Part shown: positions 26,035 through 35,351 of the stretch, in pieces
How positions within the stretch are numbered: the stretch's first letter is position 1
Layout: every line of letters begins with the position of its first letter
Assembly (NCBI RefSeq): GCF_023008585.1
Contig: NZ_CP095390.1
Location: 1,984,001-2,048,000 of the forward strand
Direction of reading: 5' to 3'
Length of the DNA stretch: 64,000 nucleotides
Origin: Natribaculum breve
Lineage (GTDB): Archaea > Halobacteriota > Halobacteria > Halobacteriales > Natrialbaceae
Notes under the pieces: model-generated
Seen by the model: only the letters and a program-made list of their open reading frames with translations
Told to the model about the DNA's origin: nothing
Databases searched by the model: none
Made by a program: the position numbers and the translations under genes

Positions 26035-27807
26035 ATGGACGCAGGACTCGAGTACGAACAGTTCGAGGAGGGACGGCACGTCAACTACTGGGAACTCGAT
26101 CGAACGCTCCAGCGCGAGGTTCGGCGGACGTACGACGACGACGCCTACGAGTGGGGCGAGTCCCGCCTTAGCGAGTTCGGCGACCTCGTCGGCCACACCG
26201 TCGCGGACAACGCCGATTACGTGGACGACCACGGCCTGGAACTCGAGACGTACGACGAACGCGGCGAGGTGCAAAACCGGGTGCGCTACCCCGCCGAACA
26301 GCGCGAGAACGAGCGACTCGTCTACGAGTCGGGGATCGTCGCCGACGTCTTTCACGCCCCGCCGGGCCGGGAAGCGCCGATGCCGCTCACCCACAACCTG
26401 GCGATGCAGTACCTGCTGTGTTACGCCGACGTCGGCCTCGACTGCCCGGTCGCGATGACCGCGGGCGCAGCGCTCGTCCTGGAGCGGTTCGACGACGGCG
26501 AACTCGAGGAGTACTTCGATCGGCTCACGACCCGCGAGTACGACGACCTCGTCGAGGGGGCGATGTTCCTCACCGAGAAGCAAGGCGGCAGCGACGTCGG
26601 CGCGACGGAGACGCGGGCGACGTACGACGAGGACGAGGGCTGCTGGCGACTGGAGGGCGAGAAGTGGTTCTGTAGCAACGTCGACGCCGAGGGGACGCTC
26701 GCGCTCGCCCGAACCGAGGGGGCACCCGACGGGACGGCGGGGTTATCGCTGTTTCTGGTCCCCCACACCACCACCGGGGGCGAACTCAACGACCAGCTCT
26801 ACCGACGTCTCAAGGACAAACTCGGGACGACTTCGGTGCCGACGGGCGAAGTCGAGTTCCGCGGCGCGGAGGCGTTCCTCGTCGGCGACGAGCAGGCGGG
26901 GTTCAAGCAGATGGCCGAGATGCTCAACTTCGAGCGACTCTCGAACGCGGCGGGATCGTGCGGCCTCGTCGGACGGGCGCTGCTCGAGAGCAAGATTCAC
27001 GCGGCGAACCGCGAGACGTTCGGGAAGACGCTCGACGAGCACCCGCTGATGCGTGCCGACCTCGTGGACATGGCCGTCGACCACGAGGCGGCGACGGCGT
27101 TTACGTTCGAGACGGCGCGGCTGTTCGCAGAACGCGAGACGAGACGGCGGAACGGCGAAGACGCCGACGACGTCTATCGACTGCTTCGGACGCTCGTCCC
27201 GATCGCGAAAGCCCGCACCGGCCGGATGGCCGTCGACGCCGCCTCCTACGCGATGGAGATCAAAGGCGGCGACGGCTACGTGAACGACTTCGTCACCAAC
27301 CGCCTGCTGCGGGACGCGCAGGTGCTGCCCATCTGGGAGGGCCCCGAGAACGTCCTCTCGCTCGACGTGTTACGGGCACTCGAGCGCGAGGAGTCCCACG
27401 AGCCGCTGCTCGAGACGATCGAACGGCGACTCGAGGGCGTCACCCACCCGGCACTCGAGGAGCCGGTCGCGACGGTCGAGTCGGCGTATCGCGACCTCGC
27501 GGGCGCGCTGGCGACGCTCGCCAGCGAGGACGCGGCGTACGCACAGCTGTCGGCGAAGCGACTCGCACGCTACATCTTCGACGTCTTCGCCGCCGCGCTG
27601 TTGCTCGAGGAAGCCCAGACCGCCCTCGACGCGGGCGACGGCCGGACAGCGCTCGTGGCGAGGCGGTTCGTCGACCGGGAACTACGAACACAGGAGGCGA
27701 GGGGGATCCCGAGCGGCGATCGCTTCCCACTCGAGCACTTCGACGCCGTCGTCCGCTACGCGCCGGTCGATCCGGAGACCCTCGAGACGACGGCGACCGC
27801 CGACTAG
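26035..27807 (+). CDS. AidB-like acyl-CoA dehydrogenase
   Basis: 590 aa, longer than classical acyl-CoA dehydrogenases (~380) and similar to the AidB/ACAD11-like group. The flavin-binding segments AMFLTEKQGGSDVGATETRA and WRLEGEKWFCSNVDA are clear. FERLSNAAGSCGLVGRAL and VLPIWEGPENVLSLDVLRAL give the later substrate and FAD contacts, with Glu in the WEGPEN motif. A C-terminal extension beyond ~450 is helical. Known relatives bind FAD and oxidise acyl-CoAs or have a stress role; the substrate cannot be predicted. Its stop overlaps the stop of the convergent P450 gene by 3 nt. Confidence 0.92.
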   Translation: MDAGLEYEQFEEGRHVNYWELDRTLQREVRRTYDDDAYEWGESRLSEFGDLVGHTVADNADYVDDHGLELETYDERGEVQNRVRYPAEQRENERLVYESGIVADVFHAPPGREAPMPLTHNLAMQYLLCYADVGLDCPVAMTAGAALVLERFDDGELEEYFDRLTTREYDDLVEGAMFLTEKQGGSDVGATETRATYDEDEGCWRLEGEKWFCSNVDAEGTLALARTEGAPDGTAGLSLFLVPHTTTGGELNDQLYRRLKDKLGTTSVPTGEVEFRGAEAFLVGDEQAGFKQMAEMLNFERLSNAAGSCGLVGRALLESKIHAANRETFGKTLDEHPLMRADLVDMAVDHEAATAFTFETARLFAERETRRRNGEDADDVYRLLRTLVPIAKARTGRMAVDAASYAMEIKGGDGYVNDFVTNRLLRDAQVLPIWEGPENVLSLDVLRALEREESHEPLLETIERRLEGVTHPALEEPVATVESAYRDLAGALATLASEDAAYAQLSAKRLARYIFDVFAAALLLEEAQTALDAGDGRTALVARRFVDRELRTQEARGIPSGDRFPLEHFDAVVRYAPVDPETLETTATAD

Positions 27808-29141
27808 TCGCCCTCGCGGCGTTCGATCCGCATCTCCATGCCGTCTTCGGGGTGGGCCGTCAGCGAGCCGCGCAACTCGATGGGGCCGTCGTCGACCCGT
27901 CGGAGCCGGTATCGCTGGGCGACGGTCGACGCGACGATCGGAGCCTCGAGCATCGCAAAGCCCTTGCCGATGCAGCTTCGCGGGCCGGCACCGAACGGGA
28001 AGTAGGCGTACGTCGGATGGGACGGGGAGCGCCACCGATCGGGGTCGAACGTCTCCGGGTCGTCGAAGTACCGCGGGTCGCGGTGGGTCGCCCACTGCGA
28101 GAGCAAGACGAGCGAGTCGGTCGGGACGTGATACCCCGACAGTTCGACGTCCCGGTCGACCCGGCGGAACATCGCGTACACCGGCGGGTACAGCCGCATC
28201 GACTCCTGGATGGCGTTTCGTAGCTCCGGGAGTTTACGAACGTCCGCCGCGGTCGGCTGATCGCCCGCGAGGACGGCGTCGACTTCCTCGTGGACACGCC
28301 GTTCGACGTCGGGGTGGTCGGACAGCAGTGCGAACGTGTAGGTGAGCACGAGCGCCGTGGTGTCGTGGCCGGCCAGCAGCATCGTCACCAGTTCGTCGCG
28401 GATCCCCTGCTGGTCGATCGCCCCGGCGTCGTTCGCCCGCAGGAGTCGCGCCAGCAGGTCCTCGTCGTCGTCGTCGATGCCGCGTCGTTTCCGGGCCGCG
28501 ACGAGGACGTCGACGACCTCTTCGAGGCGGTCGATCGATCGCGAGAACCGCTGGCTCTCGGGCGTCGGCAGCCAGTCGGGCGTCAACGCCCGCCGCGGAT
28601 CCGGCTCGAACCGGCGGCCGATCGGCTCGAGCAAGTGGCCGATCAGCCGTGACGTTCCGGGAGAGAGGTCGACGCCGAACATCGCGTCCACGATGATCTC
28701 GAGGGTGGTGCGGGTCATCTCCCACTCGACGTTCCGGACCTGGCCGTCCTGCCAGCGATCGACCATCGCCGTCGCCCGCTCGGTCATCGTCGGCGCGAGG
28801 CCGGCGATGCGATCCGGTGCGAACGCCGGCCCCGCGAGATCTCGCCGTTCGCGCCACGTGTCACCCTCACTCAACAGCAGCCCCTCGCCGAGCAGGTCGC
28901 CGAGGGCGTCGGTCTGAAACTCCGGTTTCGAGAAGGCGTCTTCCTCGCTGACGAGCACGCGTTCGACGGCGTCCGGCGAGGTGAGCAGGTGAGTCCGGTA
29001 CGGGCCCAGGTCGAACGCCGCGACGTCGCCGTAGGCGCGACGAACGTCCGAGAGGAACCCGAACGGGTCGCGGGCGTACCGTGGTAACACGCCGACGATC
29101 GGTGCGCCGTTCGGTCCGGGTGGTACTGGCCGGGAACTCAT
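27804..29141 (-). CDS. Cytochrome P450
   Basis: 445 aa from the ATG at 29141 (SSRPVPPGPNGAPIVG is a typical proline-rich P450 start). The I-helix oxygen-activation motif is AGHDTTA, the K-helix ExxR is ESMRLYPP, the PERF-like region is FDPDRW, and the haem loop is FPFGAGPRSCIGKGF with the axial Cys near residue 389. There is no N-terminal membrane anchor, so it is probably soluble, with electrons from a ferredoxin-type partner not encoded nearby. The substrate is unknown. Its convergent partner is an acyl-CoA dehydrogenase, which may hint at lipid or isoprenoid oxidation (weak inference). Confidence 0.95.
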   Translation of the reverse strand: MSSRPVPPGPNGAPIVGVLPRYARDPFGFLSDVRRAYGDVAAFDLGPYRTHLLTSPDAVERVLVSEEDAFSKPEFQTDALGDLLGEGLLLSEGDTWRERRDLAGPAFAPDRIAGLAPTMTERATAMVDRWQDGQVRNVEWEMTRTTLEIIVDAMFGVDLSPGTSRLIGHLLEPIGRRFEPDPRRALTPDWLPTPESQRFSRSIDRLEEVVDVLVAARKRRGIDDDDEDLLARLLRANDAGAIDQQGIRDELVTMLLAGHDTTALVLTYTFALLSDHPDVERRVHEEVDAVLAGDQPTAADVRKLPELRNAIQESMRLYPPVYAMFRRVDRDVELSGYHVPTDSLVLLSQWATHRDPRYFDDPETFDPDRWRSPSHPTYAYFPFGAGPRSCIGKGFAMLEAPIVASTVAQRYRLRRVDDGPIELRGSLTAHPEDGMEMRIERREGD

Positions 29142-29214
29142 CGGGAATGAGTTGGTCCGAGCGGAGAAGAACGTTCCCCCGACGCTAGTCACTGATCTCG
29201 TAACGGCTGTCGTG

Positions 29215-29324
29215 ATACTGCTGGACAACAGTCACTGCACACTCGATCACGTCTCGCGTCCCGTCGCCGCTGGCGACGGCCGTTCGAGTGCAATCGACGT
29301 GTGAATCGTTTTGTCCAGTAGTAT
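29215..29324. repeat. 14-bp inverted repeat upstream of the P450 gene
   Basis: ATACTGCTGGACAA (29215-29228) is matched in inverted orientation by TTGTCCAGTAGTAT (29311-29324) with one mismatch. The arms flank about 82 nt in the gap between the P450 and hjc genes. They could be paired regulator sites or ends of a small element. Confidence 0.55.
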
Positions 29325-29390
29325 GAGTCGTACCGAGGCACCCGCGAACAGTCGTGCGGTTGCCTCGGGAACCAGTCACGATAGACGGTA

Positions 29391-29912
29391 TCAGGACTCG
29401 AGCATCGCCGCGGCTTCCTCGACCGACAGTTCGCCCTGCTCGACGGCGGTCAGCACGCGCAACACGTCGGGGTCGTGGTCGGGTCGCTGCTCGCCGAGTT
29501 CGTCGAGGGTGACCTTTTTCGATTCGCCGACGAACTCCGGGAAGTCGGTGCCGTCGGCGAGGGCCGTCTCCTTTTTGACGCGGTAGTTTCCGCCGTCGGT
29601 GACGTGGAGGTCGCCGGGGTGGAAGAAGTACCAGTCCTCGCGGTCGAATCGAACGCCGATCCGGGGTTTCGCACCGAAGTTCTGTGCGAAGTAGATCAGC
29701 GCCTCGACTTCCTCGCCGGTGAGGTAGATCGGCTTTCCGGCGCTCGATTTGGCCTCGATCGCGTAGAAGACCTCGCCGTCGCCGGCCAGTACGTCGGGCA
29801 GTTCGCGTTCCGTCGCAGAGCCGCTTGCGGGGGCACGCATCACGGCGAAACCCGCGTCGTCGAGTTTGTTGACGAGTTCACGCTCGCGCCGGTCGCCCTT
29901 GGCGCTTGACAT
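29391..29912 (-). CDS. hjc: Holliday junction resolvase Hjc
   Basis: 173 aa. The archaeal resolvase signature is present: [29 protein letters not shown] at the start (basic with catalytic Glu), then LPDVLAG...FYAIEAKSS, giving the PD-(D/E)xK residues Asp, Glu and Lys, and [14 protein letters not shown]. The core is about 125 residues; a ~45-residue C-terminal extension ([25 protein letters not shown]) is common in haloarchaea. It cleaves four-way junctions during recombination. It lies 69 nt after the CPBP gene on the same strand. Hef, a functional partner in haloarchaea, is encoded at 57.6 kb. Confidence 0.95.
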   Translation of the reverse strand: MSSAKGDRRERELVNKLDDAGFAVMRAPASGSATERELPDVLAGDGEVFYAIEAKSSAGKPIYLTGEEVEALIYFAQNFGAKPRIGVRFDREDWYFFHPGDLHVTDGGNYRVKKETALADGTDFPEFVGESKKVTLDELGEQRPDHDPDVLRVLTAVEQGELSVEEAAAMLES

Positions 29913-29981
29913 TCTGTCGGAGCGTTGCCGTCGCGTCCTGATAAGTCAGGCGATGCGATGGACCGACGCGGCCGAGTCGGT

Positions 29982-30779
29982 CTACGCTGGAAGCAGCGCC
30001 ATCGCCGTCTCGAGTTCCTCGGGGCCGTACTCGAGGGCGATGTAGAGGAGACCGAACTGGAAGGCGTTGAACGCGGCGTGAGCGGCGATTGGGACGACGA
30101 GGTTGTCGGTCTTCGCGTAGAGGTAGCCGAAGATGACCGAGCCGCCGAAGACGACGGCCAGCGAGACGGCGAGTTCGGCCGGCGCAGCGGCGGTACCGTC
30201 GGCGGCGACCCCGAACGAGGGGATGTGGATGAGCGCGAAGATGAGGCTCGTGACGACGACCGCGCCCATCTTGCTGAACGCATCGTAGAGGCGCTTCTGG
30301 ACGACGTTCCGGAAGAGAAACTCCTCGGCGGGAGCGTTGAGCAGGAAGACGATCACGATGAGGATCAACACCATCGTCGGGTCGTCGCCGACGAACTCGA
30401 CGACCTGGTTCTGCGAGGCCGGCAGGTCGAGCACCTGCGTGACGATCCCGACGAGGAAGATGAAGCCGATGCTGCCGGCGACGCCCGCGAGGACGTAGAG
30501 CCACCCCCGCCGCGTCGGGAACCGCAAGTCGAGGTACGACCAGCCGCGTCCGGTCACCGCCAGGTACAGCCCGCCGGCGACGAAAAAGCCCGTGAAGTTG
30601 AGCGTGAAGAAGGCGATCACCGCCTCGCGCGTCGCAGCCGCAGGCGAGGTGGCGATCGACGGATCGACCAGGAGCGCGGGAATCGTCAGGAGTTGCGCGG
30701 CGAGGAATCCGGCGGCGGTCAGAAGGGCGGCGACGACCACCGACCGGACGCGTCCGTCCGTACGCGATAGCGTGTCCAT
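29982..30779 (-). CDS. CPBP-family intramembrane metalloprotease
   Basis: 265 aa from the ATG at 30779. About seven to eight membrane helices are visible. The Abi/CPBP motifs are APAEEFLFRNVVQKRLYD (motif 1, EExxxR) and IFALIHIPSFG (motif 2, HxxxF-like), with a later AAHAAFNAFQFG (motif 3, HxxxN). These form the membrane metal site of Rce1-like proteases. Substrates in archaea are unknown; roles in peptide processing or prenyl-protein maturation are known for relatives. An in-frame upstream extension was rejected because it lacks similarity to the family start. Confidence 0.92.
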   Translation of the reverse strand: MDTLSRTDGRVRSVVVAALLTAAGFLAAQLLTIPALLVDPSIATSPAAATREAVIAFFTLNFTGFFVAGGLYLAVTGRGWSYLDLRFPTRRGWLYVLAGVAGSIGFIFLVGIVTQVLDLPASQNQVVEFVGDDPTMVLILIVIVFLLNAPAEEFLFRNVVQKRLYDAFSKMGAVVVTSLIFALIHIPSFGVAADGTAAAPAELAVSLAVVFGGSVIFGYLYAKTDNLVVPIAAHAAFNAFQFGLLYIALEYGPEELETAMALLPA

Positions 30780-30900
30780 GGGCGATCGTACGGGAACGGG
30801 CTCCTTGTGCGTTCCTCTCTCGGAAGAGTGACGAAGACGAGACTGATCGGGAGGTCGCAAAACGGAGACGACCGAACGCCGAGTCGCGTCTAGACCCCCA

Positions 30901-32184
30901 CTACGTCCCGTGGTCCCACGAGTCCATGTACTCGCGCTGGACGTCGGTCAGCGCATCGTACTCGACGCCTTCGGCCTCGAGTTTGATCTCGGCGATCTCC
31001 CGGTCGAGTTCGTCGGGGACGTCGTGGACGCCGGGGTCGTACTCGTCGCCGTTCTCCAGCAGTTCGCGGACGCAGACGGCCTGGATACCGAAGCTCTGGT
31101 CCATCACCTCGACGGGGTGGCCGAGCGAGACCGGCGCGGCGAGGTTGACGAGCCGGCCCTCGGCGATGACGTTCAGCCGGCGGCCGTCCGCGAGTTCGTA
31201 GGCCTCGACGCCGTCACGGGCCTCGTAGCGATCCACGGCGAGGTCGTCGAGCGCCTCGAGGTCGATCTCGATGTCGAAGTGGCCGGCGTTGGCGAGCAAG
31301 ACGCCGTCTTGCATCCTCTCGAAGTGTTCCTCGACGATGACGTCGCGGTTGCCCGTCGTCGTGAGGAAGACGTCGCCGACTTCGGCCGCTTCCGACATCG
31401 GCATCACGTCGTAGCCCTCCATGTGGGCCTCGAGCGCGCGGCGGGGCTCGACTTCGGTGACGATCACGTTCGCGTTCTGGCCCGCTGCCTTCTTCGCGAC
31501 GCCCTTGCCACAGTAGCCGTAGCCGGCGACGACGACGTTCTTGCCGGCCCACGAGAGGTTCGTGGTCATGGCGATCGACGCCAGCGAGGACTCGCCGGTG
31601 CCGTGGACGTTGTCGAACAGCCGCTTCATCGGCGTGTCGTTGACCGCGAAGACGGGGTACTCGAGCGCGCCGTCGGCGTCCATCGCGCGCAGGCGGTGGA
31701 CGCCCGTCGTCGTCTCCTCCGCGCCGCCGACGATGGAGTCGATGAGTTCGGGGTACTCCTCGTGGATCAGGGCGACGAGGTCCATCCCGTCGTCGACCGT
31801 GATCGTGGGTTCGTGCGCGACCACGGCGTGGATGGCGTCGTAGTACTCCTCGTCGTCGACGCCCCGTTTGGCGTAGCTCGTGATCGACTCGTGGGCGTCG
31901 AGCGCCGCCGAGACGTCGTCGTGGGTCGACAGCGGGTTACAGCCCGTGACGGCGACCTCCGCGCCACCCTCGGCGAGCGTCTCGACCAGGATCGCCGTCT
32001 TCGCCTCGACGTGCATCGCCATCCCGATCCGCTCGCCCTCGAGTGGCTGCTCGGCGACGAACTCCTCGCGGACGCGCTCGAGGATGGGCATGTGCTGGGT
32101 CGCCCAGTCCATCTTGCGCCGGCCCTCCGCTCGAGCGGCGTCGACGTCGTCTAGCTGCTCGCTGATCGACGGATACTCGGTCAT
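30901..32184 (-). CDS. ahcY: S-adenosylhomocysteine (or S-inosylhomocysteine) hydrolase
   Basis: 427 aa from the ATG at 32184. Family markers include [31 protein letters not shown], the NAD-binding region [22 protein letters not shown] (GxGxxG), AGHFDIEID and [11 protein letters not shown] near the C-terminus. The enzyme reversibly splits S-adenosylhomocysteine into homocysteine and adenosine, relieving product inhibition of methyltransferases. A deaminase of the MTA/SAH type is encoded two genes away. In Methanocaldococcus the AhcY homologue acts on S-inosylhomocysteine instead, so substrate choice is open here. The start is supported by family alignment rather than by a visible promoter. 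Confidence 0.95.
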   Translation of the reverse strand: MTEYPSISEQLDDVDAARAEGRRKMDWATQHMPILERVREEFVAEQPLEGERIGMAMHVEAKTAILVETLAEGGAEVAVTGCNPLSTHDDVSAALDAHESITSYAKRGVDDEEYYDAIHAVVAHEPTITVDDGMDLVALIHEEYPELIDSIVGGAEETTTGVHRLRAMDADGALEYPVFAVNDTPMKRLFDNVHGTGESSLASIAMTTNLSWAGKNVVVAGYGYCGKGVAKKAAGQNANVIVTEVEPRRALEAHMEGYDVMPMSEAAEVGDVFLTTTGNRDVIVEEHFERMQDGVLLANAGHFDIEIDLEALDDLAVDRYEARDGVEAYELADGRRLNVIAEGRLVNLAAPVSLGHPVEVMDQSFGIQAVCVRELLENGDEYDPGVHDVPDELDREIAEIKLEAEGVEYDALTDVQREYMDSWDHGT

Positions 32185-32511
32185 GACTCGAGGGAAGGCG
32201 AGCGCGCCCAAAACCCTACCGAAGTACTCGAGATGCCGTCAGCGCGACGAAGTGGATTCGACGAACGGACCACACCTGCAGGTCGACGAAACGTGGCTGC
32301 AACCGGAGAGAATCCGGCCGAGATGGCGACCGGGAACCCCTGGCGGTTCCGATCGCGGTCGGCCGGAGTCGGTCGGTGGACAGGGGAGTCGACGACGCCG
32401 TCAGGCGTGTCGGCCAGGGATTACTGGGTGCGTGTGCCGATCGACGGTGTCGGGTGCCTCTGTGCTACGTGTGTCGATCGGACGATGTGTGACGTCGGTC
32501 GAGTTCGATGG
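32185..32511. other. Intergenic region, no gene recognised (327 nt)
   Basis: It separates ahcY from the 3' end of the secreted repeat protein. Only short, basic open frames are present. No tRNA, repeat or clear promoter was recognised beyond the immediate upstream of ahcY. Confidence 0.4.
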
Positions 32512-33630
32512 TCAGTTCTCGCTTTCGTCGTCCGCGTCGTCTTCGTCCGCGTCGTCCTCGTCAGCGTCGTCCTCGTCAGCGTCGTCCTCGTCAGCGTCGT
32601 CCGCGTCGTCTTCGTCCGCGTCGTCACCGGGACCGGCGTTCGCCGGCGGTCCTCGTCTGTCTTCCTCGTCGTCTTCCTCGACGTCGTCACTTCCGGGGCC
32701 GGCGTGGGCCGGCGGGCCCCGCTTCTCGTCTTCGTCACCGTCTTCGACGTCGTCACCGGGACCAGCGTGAGCCGGCGGGCCTTGCTTCTCGTCTTCGTCG
32801 CCGTCCTCGACGTCGTTACCGGGACCAGCGTGCGCCGGCGGGCCGGCGTGGGCTGGCGCGTTACCGGGGTTGTTCTTGACGACGAACGAGGCGACCTGCG
32901 AACCGATGCCGCCCGCGGTCTCGCTCGGCTCGAGGGTCGCCACGAAGCTGCTGACGGCCTGGCTGAAGGTGGCGCTCTCCTCGAGGATCCGGTCTTCGAC
33001 CGACAGGAGCGTGACTTCGGTCGTCACCGATTCGTTCTCGTCGGTCGCCGTAATCGAGACGGCGACCGTCTCGTTGGGCGTCGGCAGTTCGACCGTCCCG
33101 TTCTCGTCGGTCGCGTACTCGCCTTCGCCCGCGTAGGTCGCGTTCTCGTCGACGGTGTCGACGGTGACGGTCGCGTTCTCGGCCGGGCTGTCGTTCGCCT
33201 CGACCGCGACGGACACGACCTCGTCTTGTTCGACGTCGACCGACAGCCCGGTCTCTTCCTCGGGTTCTGCGGCCTCGAGAGTCACTTCCGTCGACGCCGA
33301 GACGTTATCGGCCGTCGCTTCGACCGAGACGTCGACCGTCTCGTCGGGCGTCGGCAGTTCGACCGTGCCGTTCTCGTCGGTCGCGTACTCGCCTTCGCCC
33401 GCGTAGGTCACGTTCTCGTCGACGGTGCTCACGTTCACCGTCGCGTTCTCGACTGTACTACCGTTTGCCGTGACCGTGACGGTCACGTCCTCCTCCTCCT
33501 GGGAGACGTCGATCGACAGTTCGTCGGCTGTCGACGAGTCTCCCTCCGCGGCCACCGTTCCCAGCGGCGCGAGGACGGAGAGTACCACGACGGCGACCAG
33601 CGCCGCCACGATGGTTCGATTTCGATTCAT
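32512..33630 (-). CDS. Secreted protein: two Ig-like repeats, GPPAHAGPG repeats, acidic tail
   Basis: 372 aa. A Sec-type signal peptide (RTIVAALVAVVVLSVLAPLGTVAA) ends near residue 28. Two ~90-residue beta-sandwich-like domains follow. Each ends in YAGEGEYATDENGTVELPTP and carries many N-glycosylation sequons. A short helical linker (about 213-250) leads to four to five copies of GPPAHAGPG or GPPANAGPG, separated by DVEDGDEDEK-type acidic spacers. The protein ends in a run of EDDAD units. No membrane anchor or sorting signal was seen, so it is probably released or loosely cell-wall associated. No family function is known to me. It is unrelated to the metabolic genes on either side. Confidence 0.75.
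   Translation of the reverse strand: MNRNRTIVAALVAVVVLSVLAPLGTVAAEGDSSTADELSIDVSQEEEDVTVTVTANGSTVENATVNVSTVDENVTYAGEGEYATDENGTVELPTPDETVDVSVEATADNVSASTEVTLEAAEPEEETGLSVDVEQDEVVSVAVEANDSPAENATVTVDTVDENATYAGEGEYATDENGTVELPTPNETVAVSITATDENESVTTEVTLLSVEDRILEESATFSQAVSSFVATLEPSETAGGIGSQVASFVVKNNPGNAPAHAGPPAHAGPGNDVEDGDEDEKQGPPAHAGPGDDVEDGDEDEKRGPPAHAGPGSDDVEEDDEEDRRGPPANAGPGDDADEDDADDADEDDADEDDADEDDADEDDADDESEN
32522..32870 (-). repeat. Coding repeats: EDDAD tail and GPPAHAGPG/acidic spacer units
   Basis: The 3' end of the gene has short tandem units encoding DEDDA, then about 60-nt units encoding GPPAHAGPG plus an acidic spacer. The DNA units are nearly identical, indicating expansion by duplication. 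Confidence 0.8.
33082..33408 (-). repeat. 270-bp tandem duplication inside the secreted-protein gene
   Basis: The stretch starting TCGGCAGTTCGACCGT at 33081 recurs at 33351, exactly 270 bp (90 codons) away, with about 55 nearly identical bases. This marks duplication of one Ig-like domain. Confidence 0.8.
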
Positions 33631-33761
33631 TACGATCGAGACGTTCAGGAAGAACGGAATAAACCCCGACGGCAGTTCGACTCGTTCGCGATCGATGATA
33701 ACGACAGCAGAATCGTTTTGAGCGTTTATCGACGTATCTGAACGTTCAACGAGACAGACTG

Positions 33762-35054
33762 TCAGCCGTCGGCCCGAGCGATCAGCGCCTCGGCGTGCTC
33801 GGTCGCCCGCTCGCGGACCGCCGCCTCGTCTACGGTCAGTACTTCGCGGTCGCGCATCAGGACCTGGCCGTCACAGACGGTGTGGCGGACGTCCGCCGCC
33901 GCAGCAGCGTAGACCAGATGGCTCACGAGGTCGTGTGGCGGCGTCAGGTGGGGCTTCTCGAGGTCGATCACCGCCAGGTCCGCGGGTGCACCTTCCTCGA
34001 GGCGGCCGGTCTCGAGGCCGATCGCCGCCGCGCTGTCGCTGGTCAGCATCTCGACGACGGCCTCGGCGGGCACCGCGCTGGCGTCGTCGGCCGCGAGTTT
34101 CCCGATCATGGCGGCGTCGCGAGCCTCGTCGAGCATCGAGAGGTCGTTGTTCGAGGCCGGCCCGTCGGTGCCGAGGCCGACAGTGACGCCCGCCTCACGC
34201 AGGCGCTCGACGGGTGCCATGCCGCTTGCGAGTTTCATGTTCGAGGCTGGGCAGTGGATCACGCTCGCGCCGCTCTCGGCGAGCAGGCCGATCTCCGACT
34301 CGTCGACGTGGACGCCGTGGGCGATGAAGTCCTCGGACTCGAGCAGGCCGTGCTCGGCGGCGTAGGCGAGCGGGCGGACGCCGTGTTCCTCGACGATGGG
34401 CGTCACCTCGCCGCGCGTCTCGTTGGCGTGAAAGTGGAGCGGGACGCCGAGGTCGCGGGCCTCGGGGACGAACTCCTCGAAGTACTGTCCGGCGACGGTC
34501 GTCAGCGAGTGGGGCATAAAGGCCGCCGAGATCCGACCGTCGGCCATGCCGTCGATTTCTTCGGCGACGGCGAGCCCCTCCCGGGCGTCCTCGCGGGCCG
34601 CTTGCTCGTCCTTGCCGACGGAGATGACCCCGTGGCCGAGACGCGCGCGCAGCCCCACCTCCTCGACGACCTCGGCCATCGTCGGCACGAAGAAGTACAT
34701 GTCCGCGAAGGCCGTCGTCCCGGACTTGATCAACTCGAGGGCACCGAGTTCGGTCCCGACGCGGACGTCCTCGGCCGTGAGTTCGCCCTCGGCGGGCCAG
34801 ATGTCCTCGCGAAGCCACGCCTCGAGGGGCTTGTCGTCGGCGTAGCCTCGCAGCAGCGACATCGCGACGTGGCTGTGGCCGTTGACGAACCCCGGCGTGA
34901 CGAGCGAGTTCGAGGCGTCGAGTACGTCGTCACCCGCCAGGTCCTCGCCGACCTCGAGGATCTCGCCGGTGTCCTGATCGACCAGTACGTCCGCACGCTC
35001 GACGCGCAGGTCGGGTGTAAGGACCTGTCCGCCGGTGATCGACAGCGTGGTCAT
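33762..35054 (-). CDS. Amidohydrolase of the MTA/SAH deaminase group
   Basis: 430 aa from the ATG at 35054. Metal ligands are visible in order: GHSHVAMSLLRG (HxH), HFHANET, HCPASNMKLASG and GLGTDGPASNNDLSML (final Asp). The SNMKLASG and TDG.ASNN phrases are typical of 5'-methylthioadenosine/S-adenosylhomocysteine/5'-deoxyadenosine deaminases. These convert the adenine moiety to hypoxanthine with release of ammonia. The ahcY gene lies 1.6 kb away on the same strand, giving a functional pairing in methyl-cycle salvage. An upstream in-frame extension is rejected for lack of family similarity. Confidence 0.9.
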   Translation of the reverse strand: MTTLSITGGQVLTPDLRVERADVLVDQDTGEILEVGEDLAGDDVLDASNSLVTPGFVNGHSHVAMSLLRGYADDKPLEAWLREDIWPAEGELTAEDVRVGTELGALELIKSGTTAFADMYFFVPTMAEVVEEVGLRARLGHGVISVGKDEQAAREDAREGLAVAEEIDGMADGRISAAFMPHSLTTVAGQYFEEFVPEARDLGVPLHFHANETRGEVTPIVEEHGVRPLAYAAEHGLLESEDFIAHGVHVDESEIGLLAESGASVIHCPASNMKLASGMAPVERLREAGVTVGLGTDGPASNNDLSMLDEARDAAMIGKLAADDASAVPAEAVVEMLTSDSAAAIGLETGRLEEGAPADLAVIDLEKPHLTPPHDLVSHLVYAAAAADVRHTVCDGQVLMRDREVLTVDEAAVRERATEHAEALIARADG

Positions 35055-35226
35055 GGCTCGAGGTTTCTCGTCGGGAATCGTCAATCTGCCGTCTGCGGTC
35101 GACGTCACAGTCGACAGGATACGTCTCCAGCCGTCCGACGCGGTACACGCGGATACCAGTCCACGTCTCGGTCGCGTCCCGACGTTCACCCCCCACGGGG
35201 GCGCTCGAGGACGCGTCGCCAGCGAG

Positions 35227-35245
35227 GGAATTATTAATCAATTCC
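35227..35245. promoter_or_regulatory. AT-rich inverted repeat in a divergent promoter region
   Basis: GGAATT and AATTCC arms flank ATTAATC, and the pairing extends outward as CGAG/CTCG with a one-base bulge. It lies between the divergent deaminase and DUF4382 genes (gap 35055-35351). It could be an operator or an AT-rich promoter core. Confidence 0.4.
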
Positions 35246-35351
35246 TCGATATATGAACCGTTCAATCGCAGTACTACGACCGATCTGAACGTTCTAAAAT
35301 CGATATGGATAGTCACCACCGTTATTCAGGACGTGACGACTGTCGTCGCGT

